This document shows, piece after piece, positions 1 through 13,200 of a stretch of DNA of 64,000 nt. The notes under the pieces were generated by a model, which did not search any database, had not been told where the DNA came from, and was given only the letters and a program-made list of their open reading frames with translations. The translations under genes and the position numbers were made by a program. The stretch is from assembly GCA_020205615.1 (NCBI GenBank), contig CM035151.1, positions 10,502,565 to 10,566,564 of the forward strand, given 5' to 3'. The DNA is from Panax quinquefolius. Its lineage: Eukaryota > Streptophyta > Magnoliopsida > Apiales > Araliaceae. Position 1 is the first letter of the stretch. Every line of letters begins with the position of its first letter.

Positions 1-2639
1 ATGTATTATCACAATTTTTTGCTAAGCGGCAGCCAGCCCATATGCTGTGAAGAAAGTGAGATCTATATTCTTGGCGGACATGAAGAAGCCCAAACCAATA
101 TTTTTTTTTTAACTGCAGAGTCTGAGAGTCTGCGGAGAAGAGGAAGGTTACCAGAGACTTCAAGCATGTCCGGATCTACATATATACAAAATCAAAAATT
201 AATACTCCGTCCGTCAGTTCCAAAATAAATATAAATTTAGAAGATGGAGCTAATATTAACTTTTAACGTAATAACATAATATTTTTTTTTTAAAAAAAAA
301 TTGTTAGACACTAAACAAACTTGTAATAGAGGAGATAGAGAGATTGGTGTTAGTATTGTATTGATACTACAAACCATTCCATCCGCCTGGTCCAGCATAC
401 GATGCCCATGCATTGTTTTGATCAGCACGAGAACTCATACTGACAAAAATAAAATAAAAAAAAGTGACATTATGTACTAGTATAGTGTATGTTTTATTAT
501 TTTTTTAGTGCTATTACTTTGGAATAAATGATAAATGTATGAATTAATAATTAATTTGTTGTTGGTACTTGGTACCTGTCCCAAGTATCTTTAATGTCAC
601 CCGTAGTACGCCAACTATTTCCCACACTAGCTGCCCATGTCGCTGGGTTGGCTTGGCCCCTGCCATCACATAATTAAATTCATAACATTATTACTCCTGT
701 ATAATTACAATGCTAAGGATTAATTAACTGGAAATTGATTTTGTAGTCCACTATTTTCATAAAATAGGAAGAGCAAAAGAAAGATAAAATGAAAGGTGGT
801 ACCGATACCATTCACAAAGAGAGTAGAAGATAGGTCTTCCTGTGCTGAGGAGCGCTTTGCTCATTTTCGAATATCTGCCATAAAAGGAAAAATCTAATGT
901 GCCCGTCCCATTTTTTTTTAATATATCTTCGAAGAAACTTCAAATTGTAGTAGCTAGGGATTTACAAACGTGACTCTTTTTGTGTAGGATATAGAGAGAG
1001 ACAGAGCATTTGTTTGATTAGTTGGACTTGTATGCGTACCTTTCTTGTGGACTCACTCCCTTGTTGTGGCAATTATCATACTTAAGATAATCAATTCCCT
1101 GTGGATCAAAGGACACACACGTATAGGTAGAATTCATAAAATTAAAACATTAATCATATCATCAAACATTAATTATGTAAAACCAACAATCATTCATTAG
1201 ACTTTAATGAACATGCTCAGCTGTGCAAACTCCTAAATATATATAGTTTACTGAGGATTCACTCTACTAGTAGAGTGATCACTACTCTACTATCAGTAAC
1301 TGTGTAAATTTGGAATTTACACATCTGTGCACCTCCATTTTTTCCACACAAACATATATATATACACACACACACACACACTTACCCAAGAAGCGAAGGT
1401 GTTGGCATCTTGTTGTTCGTAGCCAAGTGATCCCGGCATGGTCTTAGCACAAGTCAATGTCCTACGTACGTAACGTACCCATGCAACAAGGAAGAAAAGG
1501 GACATTAATAATTAGTAAAATCAAATCTTATAACTATTATAACTTATAAGTCTTAGTTTCTTTATAAAGTTGCAAACTGATTTGATTAGAAAGGAGATTA
1601 TAGAGAATAATAATACCCTGCATCCCCATAAATTCCGATTTTGAGGCCTTTGCTGTGGACATAATCTGCTAGAGCCTTCATACCAGATGGAAATATTGAA
1701 GCTTTTGGTACCAAGTTCCCCTGCATTCAGTCATTTTTAAACAAAAAATTTAACACCCTTGATGATTTGGAAAAGATAATGAATTCAAATGTTGTACCTC
1801 AGAGTCTCTGTTCAATTCAGCCCAACAGTCATCTGCTCAAATCCAAAATCCAGTTGGAAAAAGACATTTTGTTTAGTTATTCCTCCTCCTCAACTAACTT
1901 TTTTTTGCTATTTCATACAACGCGTAAAGGAAATTACCCAGATTGATGTATTCATAACCAAGTGCTGAGAGGCCAGTAGAAACCATAGCGTCAGCTGTAT
2001 GAAATTTAAAGGATCAAACAAGTCTTAGGTACAGAAAATCAACTTAATTAATTGCAGCAAAATAATAATAATAATAATAAAGAGACGATTAAGAAACTAA
2101 TTATGCTAGTATTTACCAATTTCTTGGATTAGTTTCTCGTTGAGCTTGCATGGGAAGTGATTATAGCTGTTCCATCTGTGCACATAAAATCAGTAAACCC
2201 CATAATATGGGGACAAGATAAGATAGTTGTGGCAATCATAACCCATTACAGTCAAGTGACTATGGTACAAGTATTTTATCAATCTAAATAACATTGTTTT
2301 TGATATCTATCGTACGAGTTTGAGTGGAACTCGATCTCATTTTGGGTTGAAAAGAGTATCTGTATATATATCCGAGTGAACAAAATAAATGTATACATAC
2401 ATACATACATACATACATACATACATACATACATACCCCATCTGTGGAGTGCTACCAAGGACATTTTTCAACAGATTTCTTCTGCTTATAGTTGTGTTAG
2501 ACGTTTGTCCAAGTTTCCTCCCGTTAGCTGCTGCTGAAGCATGACTAACCAATAGGAGAAGCTGAAATAACACCACCACCACCACCCCCCTCCCTCTGCT
2601 GCCACCATACCAAATTACTGAAGTTTCACTCTTACCCAT
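1..2639 (-). CDS. AGAL: Alpha-galactosidase A (GH27), 3' part outside window or damaged
   Basis: Hydrolyses terminal alpha-1,6-galactosyl residues from galacto-oligosaccharides and galactolipids; secreted, wall or vacuolar. Exons in order of transcription: 2639-2437, 2175-2117, 1994-1938, 1832-1798, 1720-1617, 1461-1386, 1098-1040, 874-809, 659-576, 439-375, then about 175-152 onward. The start ATG (2639) opens a signal peptide with a run of valines and leucines ending near ASAAA. Visible family motifs are [25 protein letters not shown], the nucleophile motif KYDNC (exon 7), [12 protein letters not shown] (acid/base Asp) and GPGGWN. All introns are GT-AG. Exons 2-10 are identical in length to those of the tandem neighbour downstream in coordinate. 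After DPDMLEV in exon 11 the expected GNGGMT sequence is missing, although EYRSHF and SIWA reappear at about 70-20. The gene is therefore damaged or misassembled at its 3' side, or its end lies outside the window. Confidence 0.88.
202..240. repeat. Stowaway-like MITE terminus in intron 10
   Basis: Inside alpha-galactosidase A intron 10 the sequence ACTCCGTCCGTCAGTTCC, followed by an AAATA-rich stretch, has the typical terminal inverted repeat of plant Tc1/mariner Stowaway MITEs. I could not place a clear opposite end before exon 10, so it may be a truncated copy. Confidence 0.45.
2391..2436. repeat. (ATAC)n microsatellite touching a splice donor
   Basis: About eleven tandem ATAC units on the plus strand. 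Read on the coding (minus) strand they are GTAT units, and the first one supplies the GT donor of alpha-galactosidase A intron 1 right after codon fragment ATGGG. Confidence 0.9.
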
Positions 2640-3430
2640 GGAGGCTGGAGCTACTCTCTCTCTTTCTCTTTAGTATGTAACAAAGAAATGCTTAGAAGAT
2701 CAAGATTTATGTTATTTTCTCTGTTATTAATAACTTATAAGAGACTATTATTAGTAATATAGTATTATATAATTAGTTACATTCACACATTGAGAATGCC
2801 AATTCCAGAAATTTAAAACACAGTATATTATTTATTATATAAATAATATGCTTTTTGGCAAGGCCTAAAACAAACTATTTGCCTCCGTCTCTTATTCTTC
2901 TTGAGAATACCTACATATATAATCACCACATGGAAAGATTGTGACACCCAACAATAGTGATTTCATATATTTTGTTGTGCCATAAGAATAAAAAAAATTC
3001 TCACTAATTTATGCATATATAGTGAATTATGCTGGTGTTAAAATATCCACAAGCAAGGAATTCAATAATATAAAGATAGTGACTTTCAAACAACGAATAT
3101 ATTCAATTAATGTTAGTGCTTAAATATCCACAGCAAGAAATGGAAATTACTTGCGGATGTATTAAAGAATTACTGAGCAATTTTCAAGAAAAGCAATATA
3201 ATAATATTCCATGGGGAAAACCATCAGTTTACATTACTACTTGTACGTAGCTGCATTTCAAAGAAAAGCAGTAGGAGAATGAAATAAGTTATATTCTTCA
3301 TTCATCACACTAGAAGATCTACTGATAATGGAAGAGTAAATAATACTGTTACATTTGCCTCAAGTCGAAGATTAAATGTTTGTATTTATAACAACCATCA
3401 TACATCATAATAATTTCATAGCAGAGAATC

Positions 3431-6400
3431 TCATGAAATAGGCTTCAAAATAAACATCTTGCATGCATGAGGATTCACAGTTGCTGTCAAGTTCCCAACA
3501 AATTTCGTATTCAATGTTTTCTGCTGCATGATCCAACCTCAAATTAGAGAGTATCCTTTTTATTCGATTAGTAAAAAATAACTTGATTATAAATATATCA
3601 TTTTAATACAAAGCAGCCAAAAATATTTGTGAGATGCACAAAGGCAAAGCATACGAAGAAAAGACGAGATTCCAATACTAAAAACTACAAGTTACCTCCC
3701 AAAGATCTCTTGCTCTTACAACACTTTCGGGTGGAATTCCAATGTCATCCCAATGGGCTGTGATTCCCGTACGCATATTTGAAGAACGGTTGAGAAGAAT
3801 TACAGCTACTCTATAGCCCGAAAGGGGCGCTGCCCAAATCTTGTGAAAAAAAGAGAGGAACAAATTGATATTGTGAGTTGTGCGACATTATACAGAATGT
3901 ATCAAATGATAAAAAAGACGAGTGGAATTTACCTCACTACTGCCTTCCATCCTAACTTTTTTAGCTTGAACACCTAGTGAATCTGTTAAAAATATTCAAC
4001 CATATTGTTATTTAGATATTCAGTTACTAGAAAAAATAGTCTCTTTTGTAATACAATTAAAATAACAGGCAGCTAGTTGATGCCATCACCTTGGTTAACG
4101 GCTATAACCTCTTTATTGCCAATGATTTCCATAGTCTCTTTTGTTGCATTTCTCACATCACAACCAATGAGAAGAGGAGCCTGCAATAACATACAGAAGT
4201 AAATAAACATATCAATTTCAACAACGGAATCTAGAAGACCTCAAAATACAGATAAGAGAGTTTAGGATACTTTGGAAATGGCCCATAAGCTAAAATGGAC
4301 AATAGATTCATCTTTAGTCAACCCTCCATTTCCAATCTCAAGCATATCCGGATCTGTTCAAAATTAATTAATCAAGATTATTTTAGCTTGGAGAAGGTAA
4401 ATACGTGTCATGCTGAATTACTAACCATTCCAACCACCGGGCCTTGCAAAATCTGCATAAACTTCATTTTGGTCTGCTCGAGAGATCATACTGTTGAAAA
4501 GCCATAAGAATTTAAGAAACAATAAATACCATCTTTTTGAATATGTACACATTAAACTCCAATGCATAAATTATTACCTATCCCAATTACGAGCAATATC
4601 ATCTGTGGTTCTCCAACTATTTCCTACCTTATTACCCCATAAAGCTGGGTGCATGTCTCCCCTGTAATAAAAGAACAATAAATATGTTAATCCAATATAC
4701 AAGATTAAATATTAGGGAAGCTTTTGGACAGAACATATTCACCATTCGCATAATGAGAGGAAGATAGGACGCCCTGCATTCATTAGAGCTCTGGTCATTA
4801 CAGGGTACCTACAAGAAAATAATATAGCAGAACGTTACAAGGCAACTAAGTTTGGAAAAAAAGACGGTACAAATTGAGGAATTCTATGCTTATTGAAAAT
4901 TGATATCACTTCATTACCGAACTGTTGGCTTTATTTCGTCGTTGTTACAATTGTCATACTTCAAATAATCGATATTCTGTACAGAAAACATGTCACTCCA
5001 TAGTTACATGGTAATAGTAGTATAAAATATATGTATGCATCTATTTGCAGATCCTTTAAGTGATATGTATCAAATATTATGTGTAAGTTATTAGAATTTC
5101 CAGCTAAGAGAACCAGAAGCAATCATATACCCATGAGGCAAAGGTTTTGGCATCTTGTTCCTCATGACCAAGAGAACCAGGCATTGTGTTGCTGCAAGTG
5201 AAGCGCCTACAAAATGGAGGTAAATACATCGAATCAAGTCAATTGTAACCAACAAGCAGACTTATGATCAAACAATTGCGTGTAGAGACATTGTACCCGG
5301 CATCTGAGTAGATTCCTAGCTTAAGACCCTTGCTATGAACATAGTCAGCAAGAGCTCGAATACCAGAAGGAAATGTGGATTTCTTAGGCACTAGATGACC
5401 CTGAAATTGAATTCCCATCTAGAGTGTAATAAAACTAATTCTCATCCAAAAGGAGAAACAAAAAATGACAGAAAGTGGAAACATGAAAAACCTTTTCGTC
5501 ACGGGCAATTTCAGCCCAGCAATCATCTACGAAAGCAAGTATTGAAATATTCAGTCAGGTTCTCATAACGTGGATAAGGCTAACTCCCCCATACTAAAAA
5601 TTAAAAGAACTTTGACATAATTAATGTACCTATGTTGACATAATTATATCCAAGCTTAGCTAGACCAGTTGAAACGAGGGCATCAGCTGTAAAACAAGAG
5701 ATAAGAATTAAAGAATGACTAGTTCTCTTATATTGCTCAATCAGTTATGGACAATTGACAGGAAATTTCAAGATAAGGCAATGAAAGATAAAATTAAGCA
5801 GCAAAAAAGAAAAACATAATATAAGAAAATAAATAAATACGAAAGCCATTGGCTGTTAGGAGTGGGGTGGAGTTTTTTTTTTTTTTTTTTTGGCGGGGTG
5901 GTGGGGGGTGTGTGTTGAGGGGAGTAACTCACCAGTTTCTCTGATGACTTTCTCTGTAACATTGCAGTAGAAGAAATTCCAACTATTCCACCTAAATTCA
6001 ACAAATAATTTAATTACTCAAATCCACATATACTTGTGAATTCCAAATTCAAAACTAAAAAGATTATTGACAAGGAATAAAAGAAGATCTTAATGGAGTA
6101 AGTGACGGACAAGAAGGAGCTACACCTCGTCTCTTAGAGTTCAAAATACACACATATAACAGTAATATAACTGATTATGTAAGACATTACTATTATAAAC
6201 TGATTAATAAGTTTATCCTTTCAACAATAAAACATATCTGCAAGTTATACCCATTTTAAGCTTAAAAGTAGGATACGAGTGCTTAGGCCTTAGTTATGAG
6301 AATGCTACTATGTCTCATATGACATTGAATTTACTGATGACTTCAGTCAAAGTTCCTTTCAGAATTAACTGTACAGACTACAGAGTACTTTATATAATCT

Positions 6401-6956
6401 AAGGCTTTTCATATCATTCATCTAACACTTCTTCAAATATGTAAAATAAAAAAAAATAAAAAATTGAGTATTACCTATCTTAGAAGGGGTTTACATCCAA
6501 AGGTTCAACTTTTAAAGAAATTAGCTTTAACAAAATAAATTTTCAAGATCAAAACTTTATTGGATGTCATAAAGTTAATAACTTGAACAAAATTCATTTT
6601 TTTATTATTGATGGTTTTAGTATCAATTTCCAATAATCAATTGTAAGGTATACCAATGGTAATGTAAATACCCAGAAAGGAGTAGTACTGGAAGGTAGTG
6701 ACATCTTGCATTAGTAATGGATAAGTGTCGCGCGCGCGCGCGTGTATATATATATATGAAGAGAGAGAGAGAGAGAGAGTATAGAATACCCCATGGGAGG
6801 AGTTTTGCCAAGGCCATTAGCAAGCAGAGAGCGTCTGGCGTTGAGTGAATCCTCGTGGATTGGCACTTGGGCTGCATTAATAGTAGAAATAGTGATGGCT
6901 AATACTAATAATACTAAAATCCATGGTTTTACCAGAAGAAATCTAGTTTTATCCAT
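3431..6956 (-). CDS. AGAL: Alpha-galactosidase B (GH27), complete
   Basis: Complete gene of 15 exons, 409 codons, the usual length for plant acid alpha-galactosidases. Exons: 6956-6790, 5991-5933, 5686-5630, 5526-5492, 5400-5297, 5206-5131, 4976-4918, 4808-4743, 4661-4578, 4490-4426, 4353-4271, 4180-4090, 3982-3933, 3839-3696, 3520-3431. The summed length is divisible by three and every junction is GT-AG. I start at ATG 6956 (MDKTRFLL); an upstream in-frame TTG is not a plausible start. A hydrophobic signal peptide ends near residue 29 (STINAAQ). Catalytic residues: nucleophile Asp in KYDNC and acid/base Asp in SWRTTDDI. The C-terminal beta domain ends NPHACKMF then a short tail to TGA. It lies about 0.8 kb upstream of the first copy, same strand, and is the better candidate for an active enzyme. 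Confidence 0.96.
5870..5911. repeat. Poly-T and G-rich low-complexity tract in intron 1
   Basis: A run of about 20 T followed by a G-rich stretch (GGCGGGGTGGTGGGGGG) close to the donor of exon 2 of alpha-galactosidase B. Simple low-complexity DNA. Confidence 0.8.
6730..6778. repeat. Compound (CG)n(TA)n(GA)n microsatellite beside donor of intron 1
   Basis: Consecutive runs of CG, TG/TA and GA dinucleotides begin about 10 bases inside intron 1 of alpha-galactosidase B on the coding strand. Z-DNA-prone CG and TA runs lie next to a polypyrimidine tract. Confidence 0.85.
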
Positions 6957-7024
6957 GGCCTTCAAGCTCTCTCTCTCTCTCTTAACACAAAATATACCCT
7001 ACAACACTCGCTTAAAGTTTTAAC

Positions 7025-8018
7025 AAAATCCTTCCTGTGGGATAAGTCATAAGAAGCTTTTCAATCTTAGAGAAGAAGTGAGAGGTGGTTTTTATGATTT
7101 TAATGGATTAAAGGATGAATTTAGACTCCCTCTAGATTATTCAGACACTTTAGAATTTCATATGATTATAAACTCTCATCTCAGATTAAATACCTTTATA
7201 CATAAAAAAAAATTGAAATCCTTTCCGGAGAGGTAGTAGTATTAATTAGTGTAAATATAATATAAGAAAAATAATTTATATGCTATTAATTTATAATGAA
7301 TTTAAATTTAAAATTATAAACAATAACATAAAATAATAATATGTGAATCATTCCTTATTCGTTTTGTCAAGTGTCTTCATGTAATTTGTGAGTTTCCTTG
7401 ATTTTGAAATAATATGTAATAATAATTCTGTTATTTGAATTTTAGTTTATTTTTATCTTATTTTAAATTTATTAATCTTCTAAGTATTACTTTAAAATAG
7501 TTTATTAACATACAATTACCTCTATCCCATATCCATAATGTCCTCTTGTATAATCTTGGGACTGAGAAGATGAAGTAAACAATAGATGGTCAGAAAAAGA
7601 TTCGTCACCATCCATTTGGGAGATGGGTTAAACCATAACCCCACCGTTCATTTTTTTTTCCTATGATCTTAGAGTAGTTCACGATAATAGAGTGAATTCA
7701 CTATACTATTGTAGAACTGTCCACGATAGTAGAGTGAATTCACAAATCGTGGAATGATTACTTTTCGATCGTAAAATGAATTCACTCTACGATTTTAAAC
7801 CGTGCACCTCCATATTTCACGACTGTGCACCTCCATATTTCACTATGTATATATATATAAGCTATATGTAGTATTACACAGTCGGGCTATGGCGAAGAGT
7901 TTTTTGGACTATGACAACGGTTCACCCGTCATCGTAATAACCAGAATAACTATAATGACGGTTTAAGTGAACCGTCATTATATCTCTTCAGCATGTCTTA
8001 TCTGATTATTATTATTTT

Positions 8019-8060
<42 letters not shown>

Positions 8061-8370
8061 GTGAATATTATTCATTTGGCACATGCCTCGACCCTAAGGA
8101 CTAGCTTGATAAACTATACACTTAATTGTAGCATTGTAAGTAAGCATATTCAAATATTTCTCTAAATTTTCTGTCATTCAATATAAACTAATAAAATTTG
8201 AAATGATTATCAAGAATGATAAACTGTAACGATATATTACACATGGTATTGCCACCATAACAACTCACTCCAATTCTCAAATATTTTAAAATGATCTTAT
8301 AAAAACCTGCAACTAGATAACATGCACAATTGAACAAGCCCTGTTCTTATTCCAACTACGTACATACCAT
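7025..8370. other. Intergenic region with short inverted and tandem repeats
   Basis: Between alpha-galactosidase B (its promoter, about 6960-7200) and the 3' side of pyruvate kinase. AT-rich up to about 7600. At 7680-7701 and 7722-7743 there are two copies of a CACGATARTAGAGTGAATTC unit, with an inverted copy near 7778-7797. A tandem GTGCACCTCCATATTTCAC repeat lies at about 7803-7843. Around 7900-7980 GACGGTTTAAGTGAACCGTC is a near-perfect palindrome with related GGTTCACCCGTCAT beside it, reminiscent of CACTA subterminal repeats. A (TA)n run is at about 8026-8057. I see no gene here. Confidence 0.6.
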
Positions 8371-8550
8371 GGATCTATAAGCTCCAAAAACATTAGCCGA
8401 AAGGAAAAGACAGGAAGGAGCACCAGGCACCCCCAGAATGTAGCTCAAGACAAGTGCGATAATTTGGATCTAACATATTCAGGTCAAACAAAACCATAAT
8501 TAAGATCATAAAACAAAATGGAATTCCTGAACCCGTCTAGGCAAGCCCCA

Positions 8551-10246
8551 TTACTTCACCACGCATATCTTAATGACGGAGGCAGATCCAATTCGATGAA
8601 GCGCCACAATGGCATCACCAGGTAGACACAGACCTCTCTGTGTTGCCGACTTTAAAGCAGCTTCCAGGATCTCCTCAGTTGATTCTGTATCAGTAGCCTT
8701 TGCAGATCCTTCCGCAAGAAGCGGGATCAAGCCCCTGTATATCAGGCTATGCCTTGCCGGGGTCTCGTCACTGCAGGTCCAATCAAACGAGTCTGTTGTC
8801 AAAACCGGGACAACAACTGACAGAATTGGGACTGCTGGCCTGTACTTGGCAACTAACTTGGCTGTAGTCCCACCGCGAGTCAGCACAACTATGAGTTTAG
8901 CTCTCGCCTTGTTAGCTGCTCGGACAGCAGAAGATGCAAGGCTCTCCAGTGGGCTCATTGGGAGTGGGGTTGCCTTTATCATCTCTTTGAATATAGCCCC
9001 ATAGTCAAGCGATGACTCGGCCTCGATACAAATTCGAGCCATGATTTTCACAGCAATCTCGGGATAGGCCCCAGCTGCACTCTCCCCGCTAAGCATTACA
9101 CAATCGGTGCCATCTAGAACAGCGTTAGCGACATCAGTAGCCTCTGCACGTGTGGGCCGCGGAGACTTGATCATCGACTCAAGCATCTGAGTGGCAGTTA
9201 CCACGGGCTTACCAACAATATTACACTTGTAAATCATCATTTTCTGCGCCAAGAAGATCTTCTCAACTGGGATCTCCATTCCAAGATCACCACGAGCAAC
9301 CATGAATGAGTCGGTCTCACGCAAGATTTCATCGAAGTTGATAACTCCTTCCTGATTCTCAACCTTTAAGAAATTCCAGCAATAAGAAGACATCACAACA
9401 TCCACATATATATTTAAGACTGACTAATAAATTTCTGCAATAAAACTCAGCACAACCATCAAACTTTTTCTATGTGATAATGAAGTTCAACATCCATTTT
9501 TTTCCCTGTGCGGGTGGGGGTTTAGAGGAAAGGAAAAGAGTCGATGAAAGTAGACATGTAAAATAAAACAACACATTTTTTACCATACGATATACACCAG
9601 ATAACATTCAAATACTGAAAGAGATCGGCATACCTTTGACATCAACTGTATACGTTTGGCATGGGGCCCAAGGACCTTGCGGACGTTAACAAGATCCGAA
9701 CCCTTGCGAACAAATGAGAGAGCAATCATATCAATCATGTTAGGAACACCCCACTCCAGAATATCTTCCTTGTCCTTCTCTGTGAGTGTCGGGAGATCCA
9801 CAACAACACCAGGAAGATTCACATTCTTCCTCTCACCTAGCATAGCAGTGTTTTCGCAACGGCATCTCACTGTTCCAGCAGCTGGATCACATGACAAGAC
9901 AGTGAGGGTGATGGTGCCATCTGCGCGCCAAGATAGTATTTCAGGTTTGAGGTCCACAGGCAACTTTTGTAGCTCATGGAGATAGTTTCCTCATCACCCT
10001 TTATGCTGTAATCAGTGCTTACTGTGATTTCCTGACCTTCCTTTAGTTGAATAGGTTTTCCATCCTTCAGGAAACCAGTTCGAATCTCAGGCCCCTACAG
10101 GAGAAAGCATGCCAAAAGTTCAAATTTAAGAACCTATAGATCATAAACAGCATTCTAATAAAGCCACACTTTTTCACAGCAAACTAGTTGTCGCAACCAA
10201 AGCCACACTTTTTCTCACACACACACACAATATATGTGTGCGCAAT

Positions 10247-10297
<51 letters not shown>

Positions 10298-13200
10298 AAA
10301 GTAATATGCACACAAGCCAATCATGTTTGATGATAAAACATATACTTTGTAACAATCTTATTCATTTATTAATAAAAAGTATTAATTTATTAAAGGCTTT
10401 TAATTATCTACATGATCTTTGTTTTATAATATGTGATAAACCCATAGTTTTAAGCAATGCTTTTAGAATAATGATGATGATCATTCTAATGAGATCTAAA
10501 TTCTTAGAAAGCTTAAAACTAAAATAGTTCCCAATCATTGGATTACTAAATTGGGGATTAGTGAATCCGGATAGATTGGTACATCGTTGCTTGCTTTCAT
10601 TGGATGAGGATGATTGATCTCATGATCATTTGTGTGGACACTAAAGCAAGTATGTAGGTGCTTATTAGAGAATAAGTTCATGAGCATTGGCTCATTAAGG
10701 AATACCTAATGGAGTTTTACTTGCTTGTCAATAGGAATTCTGTAGTGATAGTAGTCAAGTGATCCTTGGACTTGAGATCATCATAGTATCTTGTGTATGA
10801 TGAGTTATACTTTGACTTATTCCTTAAGACCCTTAGGGTATATCAAAGGGTATGCTTGGGTATAACAAGTTGTACATGGAGATAATATATGATCGATAAA
10901 GAATCTACCACTTCTAATAAAAGAAGAGAAATGTCCTATGTGATTCGATAAATGACAACCCAAGTAGTCCTTGGCGGCGAGAATGAAATTAGAAAGGAGT
11001 TTCTAATTTGCATTATTTGGAGTTGTGCATTTAAGGATCGAAATACATATAATTAAATAAAATAAGACTTGTGAGTAATTCCATGTCTTATATTTAATTG
11101 GGACATTGTATGGTGGAAAGATTGAATTGTCTTGGTAACTATTTACTTAAAGGTTCTTTTATGATTAATGTTGAAATCTATATTATCACGGAAAGTCGTT
11201 GATCGCTAGGGAGGCTTATCCCTATTGTAGAATAAATATTATTTATTTAAATAAATTAATTGTTTAATTTATTTATTTAAATAAGATTAGAATTGTTTTA
11301 ATTGATTTATTCACTGGTAGGTTTAATATGGAGAACCTAAAGGATCGCACCATAAAAGGAAGAATAATTATTTAAGAAGTTAATGGCATAATCGTAATAA
11401 TATGTTATGTATATTTAATTTAATCTATGGTGATAGAATAAATTAAATAGCTTAATATTTATTATTTAATATTTTAGAAATATTAAATATAAATTAATAA
11501 GAGGAGTCTTATTAATATTATTACAATTATTATTATTATTTTAATTTCTAAAAGAGTTTAGGAATTAATTTAATATAAGTACTCTCATTTATTCTAATAA
11601 GATTAGGAGGGAAAATTAATTAAAGGAGTTTAATTAATTATCCCTAATAAGATTAGGGAGCCCATTTAATTAAAAGAGTTTAATTAAATAATACCTTATT
11701 TTAATAAGGTTATTTGATATCTATATAAGAGCGGTCTTATATCGGATATCCGGAATACGTAATAATCCAATAGTTGGGAGAGTACGCTTTTTCATCTGAG
11801 ATAGGAAAAACTAGGGTTTGAGCAATACCCTTCTTCTTGAAAATTCTTCTTCCTTGGTGGATCACCTCAGAGGCCAAACACTTGGGTGGCTAACGTTGAT
11901 CAAAGGAAGGAACCAAACCCGGTGGATTCAAGTTGAAGCGAAAAGATTGGAGGTGAACTCGCACACGAGGAAGCTTCGGATCTTGAGGGTATGTTTCTTA
12001 TTCATCTTTTTCGTTTAATTAATAATTGTGCATAAAGGTGATGATCCGGGTATATGGTTTGTAAAAATTTTAAACTCTGTTTTTACACGTTTAGCATTTT
12101 TTATGCAATTTGATTGCGTTCTTGAATATTACAAACCTAACAGTGGCATCAGAGCCAAACTTTTATGCGAATTATTAATTGTTTTATTTGATATGTATAT
12201 TGATATGTGTTTAGAACAATTTAATTGGGCATAATTTTATTGTATAAAATAATAATAAAAAAAAAAAGGGGAGCCAAATTTATTTATTTTTTCCCGACCT
12301 TGATTCGCGGTTATTCACGAATTTCCTTGAAATTTTAATTATTCAAGAATTATTCAAGGATTTCATATACTATTCACCAAAATAATTCCCGAAATTCGTG
12401 GGTCATCTTTTAAAAGTTACAGGAATCTTTATATAAGGTGACTTAGTTAATTCTAAAGATTTGAATCCTGCCTCTTTTAATGATAGTGATTCACGCCCTG
12501 ATTATATATATATAACTCACGCACGGTTTTTATATAATATATATATATATTGGTTATTATATTATATATATATATATAATAGTTATATATATATATATAT
12601 ACTATATATATATTATTCTTAATTATTTTATAATTAAAATAAAATGTTTATTTTAATTTTAAAATAAAAAGTTTATTTTAATATTAAAATATACAGATTT
12701 ATTTTAATTTTAAAATTAAATTTCATGCTAACTAATTAGAGTTGGAATTGGATTCCATGATAACTAATTGGAGTTGAAATTGAATTTCATGTTTCCTTAA
12801 ATAAAGGAGTTTATTTAAATATGAAATAAGATTTTTATATTATTCAAAATAAAAGAGTTTATTTGTGAATAGGAAAAAGAATCGATCTTTCCTTAAATAA
12901 AGAGTTTATTTAGATATGAAATAAGATTTCATATTATTCAAAATAAAGGAGTTTATTTGTGAATAGGAAAGAGAATCCGTGTTTCCTTTAATAAAGGAGT
13001 TTATTTTTTTTTACATGCAATTGGATTCCATAATTAATTAAAATAAAGGAGTTTATTTTGATTAAAGATTTTGATTAAAATAAAATAGTTTATTTTATTC
13101 AAAATTGGATAAATTAAAATAAAATAGTTTTATTTTGATTTAAATTTGGATTGAAATAAAAGAGTTTATTTTAATTCAAAATTAGATTTTATACTAACTA

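Noticed and set aside
2279..2464. ORF with YVCMYVCM repeats
   Set aside because: Translation of an intronic (ATAC)n microsatellite.
8609..9985. Plus-strand ORFs of 131 and 109 codons
   Set aside because: They are antisense to conserved pyruvate kinase exons 2 and 3 and match nothing; shadows of the real frame.
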